From the NCBI GenBank assembly GCA_003221455.1, contig QHRX01000013.1, positions 1 to 63,087 of the forward strand: a stretch of 63,087 bases of DNA. Direction: 5' to 3'. This DNA is from Candidatus Rokuibacteriota bacterium (lineage in GTDB: Bacteria; Methylomirabilota; Methylomirabilia; Rokubacteriales; CSP1-6). Shown piece after piece: positions 1 through 9,046 of the stretch. Each line of letters begins with the position of its first letter. Position 1 is the first letter of the stretch. The notes under the pieces are model-generated. The model had not been told where the DNA came from and made no database searches. It saw nothing but the letters and a program-made list of their open reading frames with translations. Position numbers and translations under genes: made by a program.

Positions 1-1029
1 GTAGAGGTGCGCGGTCGGATCCTTCGGCGCCAGCGCGAGCACGCGATCGAGCTGCGCCTGGGCGAGCGTGAAGCGTCCCGCGTGGATGTCGAGCAGCGCG
101 TTGTCGCGCACGACGGTGCGCGTACGGAGCGCGAACTCCTCCGTGTTGACCTCGCCGCGGACGCCCGCGTACCTGGTCTGCACCAGAACCTCCGCGTCCT
201 TCAGGCGCTCGTCGAGCCGCCGGGGGTTTCCGAAGAAGAACGCCTCGGGGGCGCCGCGTTCCCTCGCCTCCTTCCCCAGGAGCGCGAACACCTTGGGCGC
301 CTCGCTGGGATCATAGCCGGCCGCCACCAGCTTCTGCAGGCCGCCCGTGTCCGCCTCCCGCTCGAGGTCCCGCCCGTAGCCGTTGATCGCGGCGAGGGCC
401 GCGACCTTGAGGCCGAGCCCGAGCACGACCTGGGCCGTCTGGCTGAGCCCGGCGGTGCCCGCCCGGTCGCCGTGCTCGGCCCAGGGCCCCGCCGCCGCGG
501 CGCCGATCGACTCGGCGATCGCGCGCACGCTCAGCGGGACAACCCGGTTCCGCGCGTCGCGCTGGAACTGGAGCGCGTGCCGGTTGGTGACGTGGGTGAT
601 CTCGTGCCCGAGGATCATCGCGAGCTGCGCCTCGTCCTCGACCCGCGCCAGGAGCCCGGTGTGCACGTAGACCCGGCCATTCGGCATCGCGAACGCGCTC
701 AGCGTCGGGTCGCGCACGACGTGGAACTCGAAGCCGGGCCCGCCGGCCTGCTTCACCTCTCCCGGCGTCAGGCGGGCGCCGATCCTCGCCAGATATGCCT
801 CGAGCAGGGGATCGCCGTAGAGCCCGGCCGCCGTCTGGAGTTTCGCCTCTTCCCGCTCGGCCTCGGCCCAGAGCCGGCGCTCGTCGGCGTCGGGCTTGAA
901 GGGGGTGCCCGCGAAGCCGATCGGTGGCACGGTGCGATGCGCGCAGCCCGGGAGGACCGACGCGGTGATCAGCAGGGACGCCACAAATCTCTTGGGGGCC
1001 CGTGCGGTCGCTTGGTACCATCCAGCCAT
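1..1029 (-). CDS. M48-family metalloprotease lipoprotein, 3' end outside window
   Basis: Leftward gene that runs off the left edge. The product carries the zinc-binding HEITH motif at about residue 143, in the context GHEITHVTNRHAL, and a downstream conserved EREAD, as in M48 peptidases of the BepA/YggG kind. Residues 1-29 form a positively charged, hydrophobic leader ending LPGC, so a lipoprotein anchor is likely. The visible C-terminal part looks helical and TPR-like. I chose ATG at 1029 because it includes the basic n-region; GTG at 984 is the alternative. It diverges from the next gene, and the two ATG codons share the same CATG. Confidence 0.85.
   Translation of the reverse strand, partial: MAGWYQATARAPKRFVASLLITASVLPGCAHRTVPPIGFAGTPFKPDADERRLWAEAEREEAKLQTAAGLYGDPLLEAYLARIGARLTPGEVKQAGGPGFEFHVVRDPTLSAFAMPNGRVYVHTGLLARVEDEAQLAMILGHEITHVTNRHALQFQRDARNRVVPLSVRAIAESIGAAAAGPWAEHGDRAGTAGLSQTAQVVLGLGLKVAALAAINGYGRDLEREADTGGLQKLVAAGYDPSEAPKVFALLGKEARERGAPEAFFFGNPRRLDERLKDAEVLVQTRYAGVRGEVNTEEFALRTRTVVRDNALLDIHAGRFTLAQAQLDRVLALAPKDPTAHLY
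992..1021 (+). promoter_or_regulatory. Candidate sigma-70 promoter for the 1028 lipoprotein gene
   Basis: TTGGGG at 992-997 and TACCAT at 1016-1021 are separated by 18 bases. The predicted transcription start falls at about 1028, the ATG itself, so the transcript would be leaderless. The -35 element is weak. Confidence 0.35.
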
Positions 1030-1447
1030 GCGGTTGGCCCGCCTGCTGCTCAGCGTCCTCGTGCTCGTCGTCGCCGCCGGATGCGCGACCGTGAAGTCGC
1101 AACCGCCCCACAGCGAGTTCGAGGATATCCCCGTTCCCAAGGGTCTCACCTACCAGCCCGACAAGTCCACCATCATCGAGTCGCCGAGCGTCAAGGCGGC
1201 CCGGCTCGTCTATCGCGGCCGTCTCGAGCCCGAGAGCCTGACCCGGGCCATGCGCGCGACCTTGGAGGCCAACGGCTGGAAGCACGTCAGCACGACGAGC
1301 ACGTCGAACGCCGGGACCATCCAGGTCTACGAGAAGGGGGGCAACGCCCTCCAGGTCCACATCTACGAAGGCCTGACGACCTGGTTTACCTACGTCGAAT
1401 TGAACGCGACGCGGGCGATCCAGCCCCCCGCGACCCCTAGCCAGTAG
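1028..1447 (+). CDS. Small predicted lipoprotein of unknown function
   Basis: 139 residues. The N-terminus MRLARLLLSVLVLVVAAGC is a clear lipobox signal (VAAGC) with modification at Cys19. The mature part has no motif I recognise. It reads like a small alpha/beta domain of the DUF4810/outer-membrane-lipoprotein kind, but I cannot name the family. It diverges from the M48 lipoprotein, which is also predicted to be membrane-anchored, and ends 67 bases before a convergent dehydrogenase gene. Confidence 0.75.
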   Translation: MRLARLLLSVLVLVVAAGCATVKSQPPHSEFEDIPVPKGLTYQPDKSTIIESPSVKAARLVYRGRLEPESLTRAMRATLEANGWKHVSTTSTSNAGTIQVYEKGGNALQVHIYEGLTTWFTYVELNATRAIQPPATPSQ

Positions 1448-1514
1448 CCTCCCGCCCTGCGGCCGTCGATCCGTGCCGGCCGCCGTGGGCGCAGCGGGCG
1501 TCCGATCAGGGAGC

Positions 1515-2450
1515 TCAATATCCGCGCCGGCGATCGACCCGGTGGGCGAGCCTGCGCGCCGCCGCGTAGCGCCGGAGGTTGTCGTTGAAGACGCTCCCGA
1601 TCTCGGCGGGCGTGCTCGGGCCCGCCACGTGGGGCGTGATCACGACGTTCGGGAGATCCCAGAGCGGGTGCCCGGCGGGGAGCGGTTCCTCGTCGAACAC
1701 GTCGAGGATCGCCCCCGCGAGCCGTCCCTGCCGGAGCGCGGCCAGGAGCGCCTGCTCCTCGACGATCGGTCCCCGGGCGACGTTCACGAGCCACGCGCTC
1801 GGCCGGAGCGCGGCCAGCTCCCGCGCGCCGATCAGGCGCCGGGTCTGCGCGGTGAGGGGAACGGCGAGCACGGCGAAGTCGGCCTCCGCGAGCGCGCGCG
1901 TCAACCGCGCCGTGGGGTAGACGTGGTCGACGTGGGCGACGCGGCGCCCGCAGCGGCTCACGCCGGTGACGCGCATGCCGAACGCACGGGCGGCTCGGGC
2001 GAGCGCGCGCCCGGTCGTCCCGAGCCCGACGATCGCGAGCGTGCGACCCCGGAGCCGGTCGGGGACCGCCGCCAGCCAGCGGTGCTCGCGCTGCGCCTGC
2101 CGATACGCCTCCGCCTTCTGGGTGACCCACGCGCACCAGCCGAACACGTACTCGACCATCCACGGCCCGAACACGGGGGCCCGGGTGAGCACGGTGCCCT
2201 CGGGCAGCTCGGGGACGAGGAACCGGTCGACGCCGGCGCCCATCGCCTGCACCCAGCGGAGCCGCCGCGCGCGAGCCAGGAGGTGTGCGGGGAAGGCCCA
2301 GGCGTAGAGGATCTCGGCGTCCTCGATGCGGCGGGCGGCGGCCGCGGGGCTGTCGCAGCACTCCACGGCGGCTCCGCGCGGAGGCCGCACGAAGCGCGCG
2401 TACGCCCTGGCCTCCGCCGGGTCGGGATAGTAGACGAGGATCGGCCCCAC
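1515..2450 (-). CDS. D-2-hydroxyacid dehydrogenase (NAD-dependent)
   Basis: About 311 residues. The NAD-binding fold contains IVGLGTTGRALARAA (GxGxxG type). The catalytic Arg is in the NVARGPIV stretch, the Glu in DVFDEEPLP and the His in ITPHVAG, the usual order of this superfamily. It probably reduces or oxidises a 2-keto/2-hydroxy acid in the cytoplasm; the substrate cannot be read from sequence. I chose GTG at 2450 because it sits 2 bases after the stop of the upstream epimerase, which implies translational coupling. An in-frame extension to 2627 would lie inside that gene and has shadow-like composition. Confidence 0.85.
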   Translation of the reverse strand: MGPILVYYPDPAEARAYARFVRPPRGAAVECCDSPAAAARRIEDAEILYAWAFPAHLLARARRLRWVQAMGAGVDRFLVPELPEGTVLTRAPVFGPWMVEYVFGWCAWVTQKAEAYRQAQREHRWLAAVPDRLRGRTLAIVGLGTTGRALARAARAFGMRVTGVSRCGRRVAHVDHVYPTARLTRALAEADFAVLAVPLTAQTRRLIGARELAALRPSAWLVNVARGPIVEEQALLAALRQGRLAGAILDVFDEEPLPAGHPLWDLPNVVITPHVAGPSTPAEIGSVFNDNLRRYAAARRLAHRVDRRRGY

Positions 2451-2452
2451 CT

Positions 2453-3421
2453 CTACGACCGGATCAGGGCGAGGAGCGCGTCCTCGGTGGCGAAGTCGAC
2501 CGGGCGGCGGTCGAGGCCTTCCTTGCGGTACCACTCCCACGTCTGGGCGAGGCCGGCGCCGAGCGTGTAGCGCGGGCGCAGCCCGAGCTCTGCGCGAAGC
2601 TTCGCCGTCGCATAGACGGCGTGGCAATCGTAGACGAGGTTCTGGCCGAACACCGGGCCCGGCGGGACGCGCGGGAGGAAGAGGGGATCGAACGACACCA
2701 GCGTGACGGGCCGGCCCACGACCTCGGCGACCAGTTCGACGAAGCCGACCTGGGTGATGACTTCCTCGCCGGTGACGTTGTAGGCCTGGCCGGCCGCGCG
2801 CGGCTCGCCGAGCATCGCCGTCATGGCGTCCGCGAGATCCTCGACGTGGCCGAACTGGCGGAGCCAGCCGCCGGCGCCGGGGACGAGCACCGGTCGCCCC
2901 CGCAGGATCCGGTCGAAGAAGAACGTCTCGTTGTTGCGGGTGTTGAGCGGGCCGTAGACGTGGGTGGGACGCACGATCGTGATCGGTAGCCCGCGGCGCC
3001 GATGGCGCTCGAGCAACGCGTCCTCCCCCTCGATCTTGTGCTTCGCGTACTCGCCCCAGTAGAGGCTTCGCGGCGTCTCCTCGCCGAGCGGGAGAGGGAG
3101 CGAGTGGTCGTACACGCGGCCGGTCGACACGAAGACCGCGTGCCGCAGCCCGGGCCCGAGGGCGTCGAGCAGGGCGGCGACGTCCTCGCCCGTCGTCGGC
3201 GCGTAGGCGACGTCGTACACGGCGTCGAACCCCTGCCCGGCGAGCGCCCGCGCCAGCGCCGTGTGCTGCGTGCGGTCCGCGACGATCGCCCGCACGCCGG
3301 CGGGGACGCGCTCGGGCCGCCGGCCGCGGTTGAGGACGGTGACCTCGTGGCCCTCCCGCTGGAGCGCGCGGACGACGTGCAGGCTGACGAACTCGGTGCC
3401 GCCGACGACGAGAACTCGCAC
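2453..3421 (-). CDS. NAD-dependent epimerase/dehydratase family protein (extended SDR)
   Basis: 322 residues. The N-terminal dinucleotide site is VLVVGGTEFVS, a variant of the GxxGxxG pattern. FVSTGRVYD holds the active-site Ser/Thr position and YAKHK the Tyr-x-x-x-Lys pair. RPTHVYGP is also typical of nucleotide-sugar epimerases and related isoflavone-reductase-like proteins. The substrate is unknown. It lies between a RAM-domain protein (12 bases upstream) and a 2-hydroxyacid dehydrogenase (2 bases downstream), so the three genes look like one leftward operon. Confidence 0.85.
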   Translation of the reverse strand: MRVLVVGGTEFVSLHVVRALQREGHEVTVLNRGRRPERVPAGVRAIVADRTQHTALARALAGQGFDAVYDVAYAPTTGEDVAALLDALGPGLRHAVFVSTGRVYDHSLPLPLGEETPRSLYWGEYAKHKIEGEDALLERHRRRGLPITIVRPTHVYGPLNTRNNETFFFDRILRGRPVLVPGAGGWLRQFGHVEDLADAMTAMLGEPRAAGQAYNVTGEEVITQVGFVELVAEVVGRPVTLVSFDPLFLPRVPPGPVFGQNLVYDCHAVYATAKLRAELGLRPRYTLGAGLAQTWEWYRKEGLDRRPVDFATEDALLALIRS

Positions 3422-3433
3422 CGGGTCGGCGCC

Positions 3434-3679
3434 CTAGCCGATCGACACCGCGATGCAGGTCGTCGTGCGGGTGACGCCGTCGATCGTCCCGAGCGATTCC
3501 GTGACGAGCTGGCCGATCGCGTCGAGGCTCGGTCCCTCGACGACCGCGATGAAATCGTACGGCCCGGTCACGGCGTCGAGCGCGACCACGGTGGTGGCGC
3601 CGCTCTTCAGCTTGCCGAGCATCTTCTTGATGGCCTTGGTCTTCCCCGGCGTGGTCTCGATCAGCACGTAGGCTTTCAT
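3434..3679 (-). CDS. Stand-alone Lrp/AsnC effector-binding (RAM) domain protein
   Basis: 81 residues, corresponding only to the C-terminal ligand-binding/oligomerisation domain of Lrp/AsnC regulators, with no helix-turn-helix. Characteristic stretches are YVLIETTPGK at the start, GPYDFIAVVEG in the middle and TTTCIAV at the end. Such free-standing RAM domains bind small molecules or oligomerise with full-length Lrp proteins. A good ribosome-binding site (GGGAGG) precedes the ATG. It is the first gene of the leftward epimerase/dehydrogenase group. Confidence 0.85.
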   Translation of the reverse strand: MKAYVLIETTPGKTKAIKKMLGKLKSGATTVVALDAVTGPYDFIAVVEGPSLDAIGQLVTESLGTIDGVTRTTTCIAVSIG

Positions 3680-4085
3680 GCGCGGCCTCCCTGCCGGACG
3701 GCCCCGGCCCCTGTGGGGCGCCGGGCGCCAGCGCTCATCGAACGCTCCCTGCGCGGAACCCTCGCCCTTCAGGGCGGGGAGGCGCGCCGATCTCCATGGT
3801 GGACTCTCCCCGGGTGGAGCTGAGCACGCGCTCCGCGAGCGGCCCTGGCGAGACCCAAGCCGTGGGCCCGCTCAGACAGCCGTCGAAACGACGGTGGGGC
3901 TGGACGGGGAGGCTACCGCGCAGCCAGGCGGGCCGACGAACCGTCGACCTGGAACCGCAAGGCCAGGCTCTCGGGCTCAAGCACGGGCTCCTTTCTCTGA
4001 AAGCCCCGGACTTCGGTCCGGGCGATGTTTGCCGGCGCCCAAGTGTACTCCAGCTGTCAGGGCCGTCACGCGCCGCGACCGGTCG
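3680..4085. other. Gene-free stretch with two strong hairpins, possible IS200/IS605-type remnant
   Basis: No credible gene here. Hairpin 1 (about 3759-3778) pairs CCTCGCCC with GGGCGGGG around a TTCA loop. Hairpin 2 (4005-4022) pairs CCCGGAC with GTCCGGG around a TTCG tetraloop. GC-rich end hairpins of this form, especially one reading CGCCCTTCAGGGCG followed by GGGAGG, resemble subterminal structures of IS200/IS605-group elements. The conceptual + frame through about 3890-4020 (rich in Gly, Arg, Ser and Pro) is reminiscent of TnpB tails. No transposase or TnpB domain is visible, so this would be a decayed or MITE-like remnant. Hairpin 2 could instead be a transcription terminator. Confidence 0.3.
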
Positions 4086-4499
4086 TCACTTCGTGCCGAG
4101 GACCCGTCGGAGCGTCGAGGCGAACCACGCGGCGCGCTCGACCGGCCGGCCCGCCACGACGTCCATGCGCGTCCCGCGATCGTCGACGTGGTTCTGCGGG
4201 TCGAACCGGGCGATGATGGAGGTCTCGACCCGCCCGATCCTCAGGGTCAGCCGCTCCCCGACGCTGTGGTCGTCGAGCCGGGCGACGATCAGGTAGAAGC
4301 CGCCGTCATTTGTCTCGTCTTGGTAGGCGAGGCCCGTCTTGTCGCGGACCAGCGTGACCGGCTGGCGGGCGAGCGGGCGGCCCTCCCGGTCGCCGACGTA
4401 CCCGAGAACGACGTACCGGTAATAGACGCGGTGCTCGGCGGGAGCGACCGTCGTGTCGGCGGCGACGAGCGCGAGCGCGATCAGGAGCGGGCGCCACAC
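4086..4499 (-). CDS. Exported protein of unknown function
   Basis: 137 residues from GTG at 4499. Residues 2-21 form a hydrophobic signal peptide with a likely cleavage after TVAPA. The mature part contains a short beta-rich unit (GRPLARQPVTLVRD ... GGFYLIVARLDD) that looks like a carboxypeptidase-regulatory or other small extracellular beta-sandwich module. I do not recognise a named family. It stands alone between the hairpin region and the helicase gene. Confidence 0.6.
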   Translation of the reverse strand: MWRPLLIALALVAADTTVAPAEHRVYYRYVVLGYVGDREGRPLARQPVTLVRDKTGLAYQDETNDGGFYLIVARLDDHSVGERLTLRIGRVETSIIARFDPQNHVDDRGTRMDVVAGRPVERAAWFASTLRRVLGTK

Positions 4500-4696
4500 G
4501 GCGCGAGTGTAGGGAGGGCGGCGCGCGGGCGTCAAGGAAGCCAGGATCGGCTCACCTTCGGGCGGCGTTCGGTCCCCGTGGCCGCGTCGGAGTCTTCGCC
4601 GCGGTGGATCGCCGCGCCGCCGCAGCGCTGGGACGCCCGCGCATCGGCAGGACGCCGTCTCCTCGCCGGCCCCGCCCCGACCGTCCGGGAAGGGTG

Positions 4697-7600
4697 TCAG
4701 CGCCGGGTGGGCCCCGGATAGCCGTCCCAGGACAGCCGCGGCCCGTCCGCCGTGAAGCCGGCGTCGAGGAACGCCGGGCCGGCCTCGGTCTCTCGCGCGG
4801 GCGCCCCGTCCCAGGTGAGCACCTCGAGCCGCCGGATCGGACGGAGGGCGAGGGGGCGGTCGATGACCGACTTGAGCGCGGCGACGACACCTCCGAGGTC
4901 CGCCGCCTCCCATCCGGAGAGCCTGGCGAGCTCGCGCCCGTGGCCCTCGGCGAGCAGGACCGGGCGGCCGCCGCGCGCGACGAGCCAGTTCTGCGGGATG
5001 CGAGCGGCCATGGCGCGCGTGCCATCCAGCCGGAGGAGCGGGAACGCGACGCCCCAGAGATTCGCCGGGTCGCAGACGTTCAGCAGTACGTGCGGCTCCG
5101 CGCGGCGCCGTTCGGCCTCGAGCTCGCGGACGGCGTCCGGCAGCGCGTACTGCTCGCCCGACAGCCCCTCGACGAAGTAGCCCCGGAGCGCCTCGCCGCC
5201 GTACTCCATCCGCAGGAGCGCGTGGCGGAGTCGGCTCCAGTCGCCGCGCGCCAGCTCCCGTGCCACGACGCCGTAGCGTGCGAGCAGCAGCTGCGCCCAC
5301 GCCTCGTCGCGCTGCTCCGCCGTCACCGGGTCCTCGGCGGCGAACACGCTCCAGCGTCCGCCGGCGGTGAGCGGCGCGCCGGCCGGCCGATAGCGCCGTC
5401 GGTCCCGTCGCGCCGCCGCGGGCTCGGGACCGCGCCGGATCGCCTGGAAGCTGTCCGGCGTGACGAGCCCGGCCCAGAAGAGCTCCCAGAGCGCGGCGAG
5501 GACCGCGGCGCCGTCGAGCGCGACGCCGCGCGCGATCTCCTGGACGAACGACGCCCCCCGCACCTCGAGCTGTCTCAGGATTCCCTTCTGGTGCTCGCCG
5601 AGCGGCGGCTCGGCGGTCGGTTCTCTGAGCCACCCGAGGTTGTCCCGGAGCGCGACGCCGACGCGGCCCAGGCGGCGCTCGAATGGCGTCCACACGAGGT
5701 CGCCGGAGAGGCCGAGTTGGTCGAGCCACGCGGACTCGTAGCCTTCGAGGCGCGCCGGCAGCAGCTCCTGCTCCCAGAGCTTCACCGGGTGATCCTCGCC
5801 CTGGAGGGGCTCGAGCGCCTTGAGCAGGCCGGATGGCCCGACCAGGCGGTGATCGGGATGGACGTGCTGGCGCCGCAGGACGAACGCGGCGAAACGCTCC
5901 GGCGAGGCGACGGCGCGGACGACCCGGCGCGCGTGCGCCTGCCGGCGCTGGATCTCGTCGAGGACGGCGACGTGGATGTAGAGGCCGTCGGGAAGCTGGC
6001 GGAGCGCGCCCCGGGCGAGGGCGGCGTCGAGGGCGCCGGCGACGGCGACCTCGGCCACGTCATACCGGCCGGCCAGTTCCGCGGCCGTGACGGGGCCGCG
6101 GGTACGGACGGCGCGGAGCAGGATCCGCTCGAGCGCCGGGGGGTCGGGGGCGCTCCCCCCGAACTGCCCCGGGCACGTCTCCAGCTCCCCCGAGGTGAGC
6201 CGGGCGCCGATCGCGGCGTACATCGGCACCTCGATCGTTGAGACGAGGGCGCGGCGCCCGTTGCCGAAGTCGACGGCGCGCACGCGGCCCTCGGCCCGGA
6301 GGGCGTCGAGCATCGGTCCGGGTTCACCGACCACGCGCGCGGCCACCTCGGCGGCCGTCAGCTCGCCGAGCTCCTCCAGGAGTCCGGCCAGCTCATTCGG
6401 GTCCCGCGCGCGGCGCTCGGGCGCGGTCCGCTGGAGTTCGGCGACGACGGCGGCCACGGCGTCGGGCTCGAGCCGGCCGGCCGGTGCGGGCCAGGCCTTG
6501 CGCATGACCACCGCGTCGCTCCGTCGCTCCTCGGCGTGGCCGGCGCCGAGGTACGCCCAGTCCCAGGCGAGGAGGAGGGGATAGACGAACGGCGACGGCA
6601 GCGGGGTGTCGACGTGCCGCACCTCGAGGGCGCCCGCGCGGAGCCCGCCGAGGATCTCCCTCAGGTGGGCCACGTCGAGCGCGTCGTCGAAGCACTCGCG
6701 GAGCGTCTCGGCGACGATCGGGAACTCCGGCTGGCCGCCGACCGCCTCCAAGAGCGCGTCGGCCTTGAGGCGCTGGAGCCAGGCGGGCGTCCGCTGCCCG
6801 CGCGACATGCGGGGGATGAAGAGGGCGCGCACGGCCGCGTGGCGGAAGCGGGTGGCGAAGAGCGGCGAGCCGATCAAGCCGTGGCCGAGGAGGTGGTCGA
6901 GGTCCTCGGGCGGCACCAGCAGCGGCAGGCGGCCGGGCGCCGGCGGGACCTGGCCGGGGGCGAACGAGAGGAGCACGCCGTCGTCGACGTGGCTCGCTTC
7001 CGCGACCAGCCCGAAGCGCCGCCGGAGCGCCTCGCGCAGCACGATGCCCCAGGCCCCGTTGACGCGCATGCCGAAGACCGAGTGGATCATCGCGTGCCGC
7101 CCGCCCAGCTCGTCGCCGAACGACTCCACCACGATGGTCCGGTCGTCGGGCACGCAGCCCAGCAGCTCGCGTCCCTTGGCGATCCAGGCGCGGAGCGCGC
7201 GCGCGGCCGTCGGGTGGAGGCCGCACTCGCGCGCGGCCCACGGCTCGAACCCGGGATCGTCGAGCCGCTCGGCGACGTCGCGGCGGAGCCGGCCGACCAA
7301 CACGCCGAGGTCCCACGAGCGTGACGGATGCTCGCCCCTCCAGAAGGGCACCGTGGGGGACATGCCGTGCGCGTCCTCCACCAGGACGCGGTCGGCGCGC
7401 ACCTTCGCGATCCGCCACGCGTGGGACCCGAGGAGGAAGACGTCGCCGGGCAGGCTCTCGGTCACGAACTCCTCGTCGAGGGTGCCGACCTTCAAATCGG
7501 TGTCGGCGACGTAGACGTCGTAGAGCCCCGAGTCCGGGATCGTGCCGCCCGAGGTCAGCGCGAGCAGGCGGCTCCCGCGGCGGGCGTGCAGGCGGTCGTT

Positions 7601-8972
7601 GACTCGGTCCCAGAGGATGCGGGGCGCGGCCCCCTTGACCTCGGCGGGCAGCGGCTCGGCCAGCGCGCGCACGACCGCGACGAACGCCTCCCGGCCGAGC
7701 GCCCGGTACGGCGCGGCGCGGCGACAGAGGGCGAGGAGCCCGTCGACCTCCCACGGGCCGGTCGCCACGCAGGCGACGATCTGCTGCGCGAGCACGTCGA
7801 GCGGGGCCTCGGGCATCGTCTGGCGGTCGAGCTCCTCGGCGCGGATCGCGCGGGCGACGGCGGCGGCCTCGACCAGCTCCTCGCCCCGGGTGGCGATGAT
7901 CTTGCCCCGCGAGACGCGCGTCAGCAGGTGTCCGGCGCGCCCGACGCGCTGCAGGACCGCCGCGATCGTACGCGGCGACTGCGTCTGGACGACGAGGTCG
8001 ATGGCGCCCACGTCGATGCCGAGCTCGAGCGAGGAGGTGGCGACGAGCGCGCGGAGCGCACCCCTCTTGAGGCGGTCCTCGGCCTCGAGCCGCGCCCGCC
8101 GCGACAGCGAGCCGTGGTGGGCGAGGACGCTGCCCTCGGGGAGCCGGTCGTCGAGGTTGCGGGCGAGGCGCTCCGCGGCGCGGCGGCTCGGCGCGAAGAC
8201 GAGCGTGGTCCGGTGCGCCGCCACCCACTCGGCGACCTGCTGGAGCAGCGCGTCCCACACGGTGTCGCTCGGCGCCGTCAGGAAATCGGCGACGGGGGTG
8301 ACGACCTCGAGCTCCATCGCCCGCGAGAAGCCGGCGTCCACGACCGCGCCGCCGCGCCCGGCGCCGACGAGGAAGCCGAGGGCGTCCTCCACCGGGCGGA
8401 CCGTCGCCGAGCAGCCGATCCGCTGCAGGCCCTCCCCCGCGAGCGCCCCCAGCCGCTCGAGCGAGAGCGCCAGGGCCGGCAGGCGCACGCGCGCCGGCGA
8501 GGGCGGGGCGGAACCTCTCCGCCGTGAGCAGGAGGTAGAGGGACTCGGGCGTCGTGATCAGCACGTGCGGGGGCCGCCGCGTCATCGCCTGGCGCGCCGA
8601 GGCCTGCGTGTCGCCCGTGCGCACGGCCACCCGCAGCTCGGGCAGCCGGTGGCCCGCGGCGGCCGCGGCGGCGGAGATGCCGGCCAGCGGCTCGCGCAGG
8701 TTCTTCTCGATGTCGTTGTTCAGGGCCCGGAGGGGCGAGACGTAGACGACGTAGACCCTATCCTCGAGGCGGCCCTCGAGCGCCAGGCGGTACAGGTGGT
8801 CGAGGGTCCAGAGGAAGGCCGCCAGCGTCTTGCCGGATCCCGTCGGCGCGACGATCAGCGTGTGTCGACCGGCCGCGATCGACGCCCACCCCTCGCGCTG
8901 CGGGCGCGTCGGCGCCCCGAACGTCTCCTCGAACCAGCGGCGAACGAAGGGCAGAAACGGCGCGAGCGGCAT
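4697..8972 (-). pseudogene. lhr: Lhr-family ATP-dependent helicase, frameshifted and missing the DExH motif
   Basis: The N-terminal part (8972 to about 8490) begins MPLAPFLPFVRRWFEETFG and has the Q-like region TRPQREGW, Walker A APTGSGKT and motif Ia VSPLRALNND. The C-terminal part (about 8480 to 4697) continues in another frame with ALSLERL, IGCSATVRP (motif III), the helicase C-terminal domain and the long Lhr winged-helix/DEAD-associated tail. At the joint, near 8470-8495, the stretch that should carry VIVDExH is absent and the frame changes. Roughly 40 bases seem deleted. Intact, it would be about 1,430 residues, normal for Lhr. Either a real pseudogene or an assembly error. Confidence 0.8.
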
Positions 8973-9002
8973 GGCGCGTCAATTGTACGCCCGCGGGCGC
9001 GG

Positions 9003-9032
9003 TTGCCGGCGGCCCGTCCGCTCGATTACAAT
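9003..9032 (+). promoter_or_regulatory. Candidate sigma-70 promoter upstream of the CoA-transferase
   Basis: TTGCCG at 9003-9008 and TACAAT at 9027-9032, spacer 18 bases. The expected start is near 9039, giving a leader of about 8 bases before the ATG at 9047. Confidence 0.5.
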
Positions 9033-9046
9033 GCGCCACTCCCGGC

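Noticed and set aside
7-1440. Long open frame on the + strand opposite the M48 gene
   Set aside because: Arg/Glu/Gly-rich shadow typical of high-GC antisense frames. The minus strand carries the HEITH zinc motif and a lipoprotein signal.
3735-3980. 81-codon minus-strand frame in the hairpin region
   Set aside because: No family resemblance, spans hairpin 1, and lacks a ribosome-binding site.
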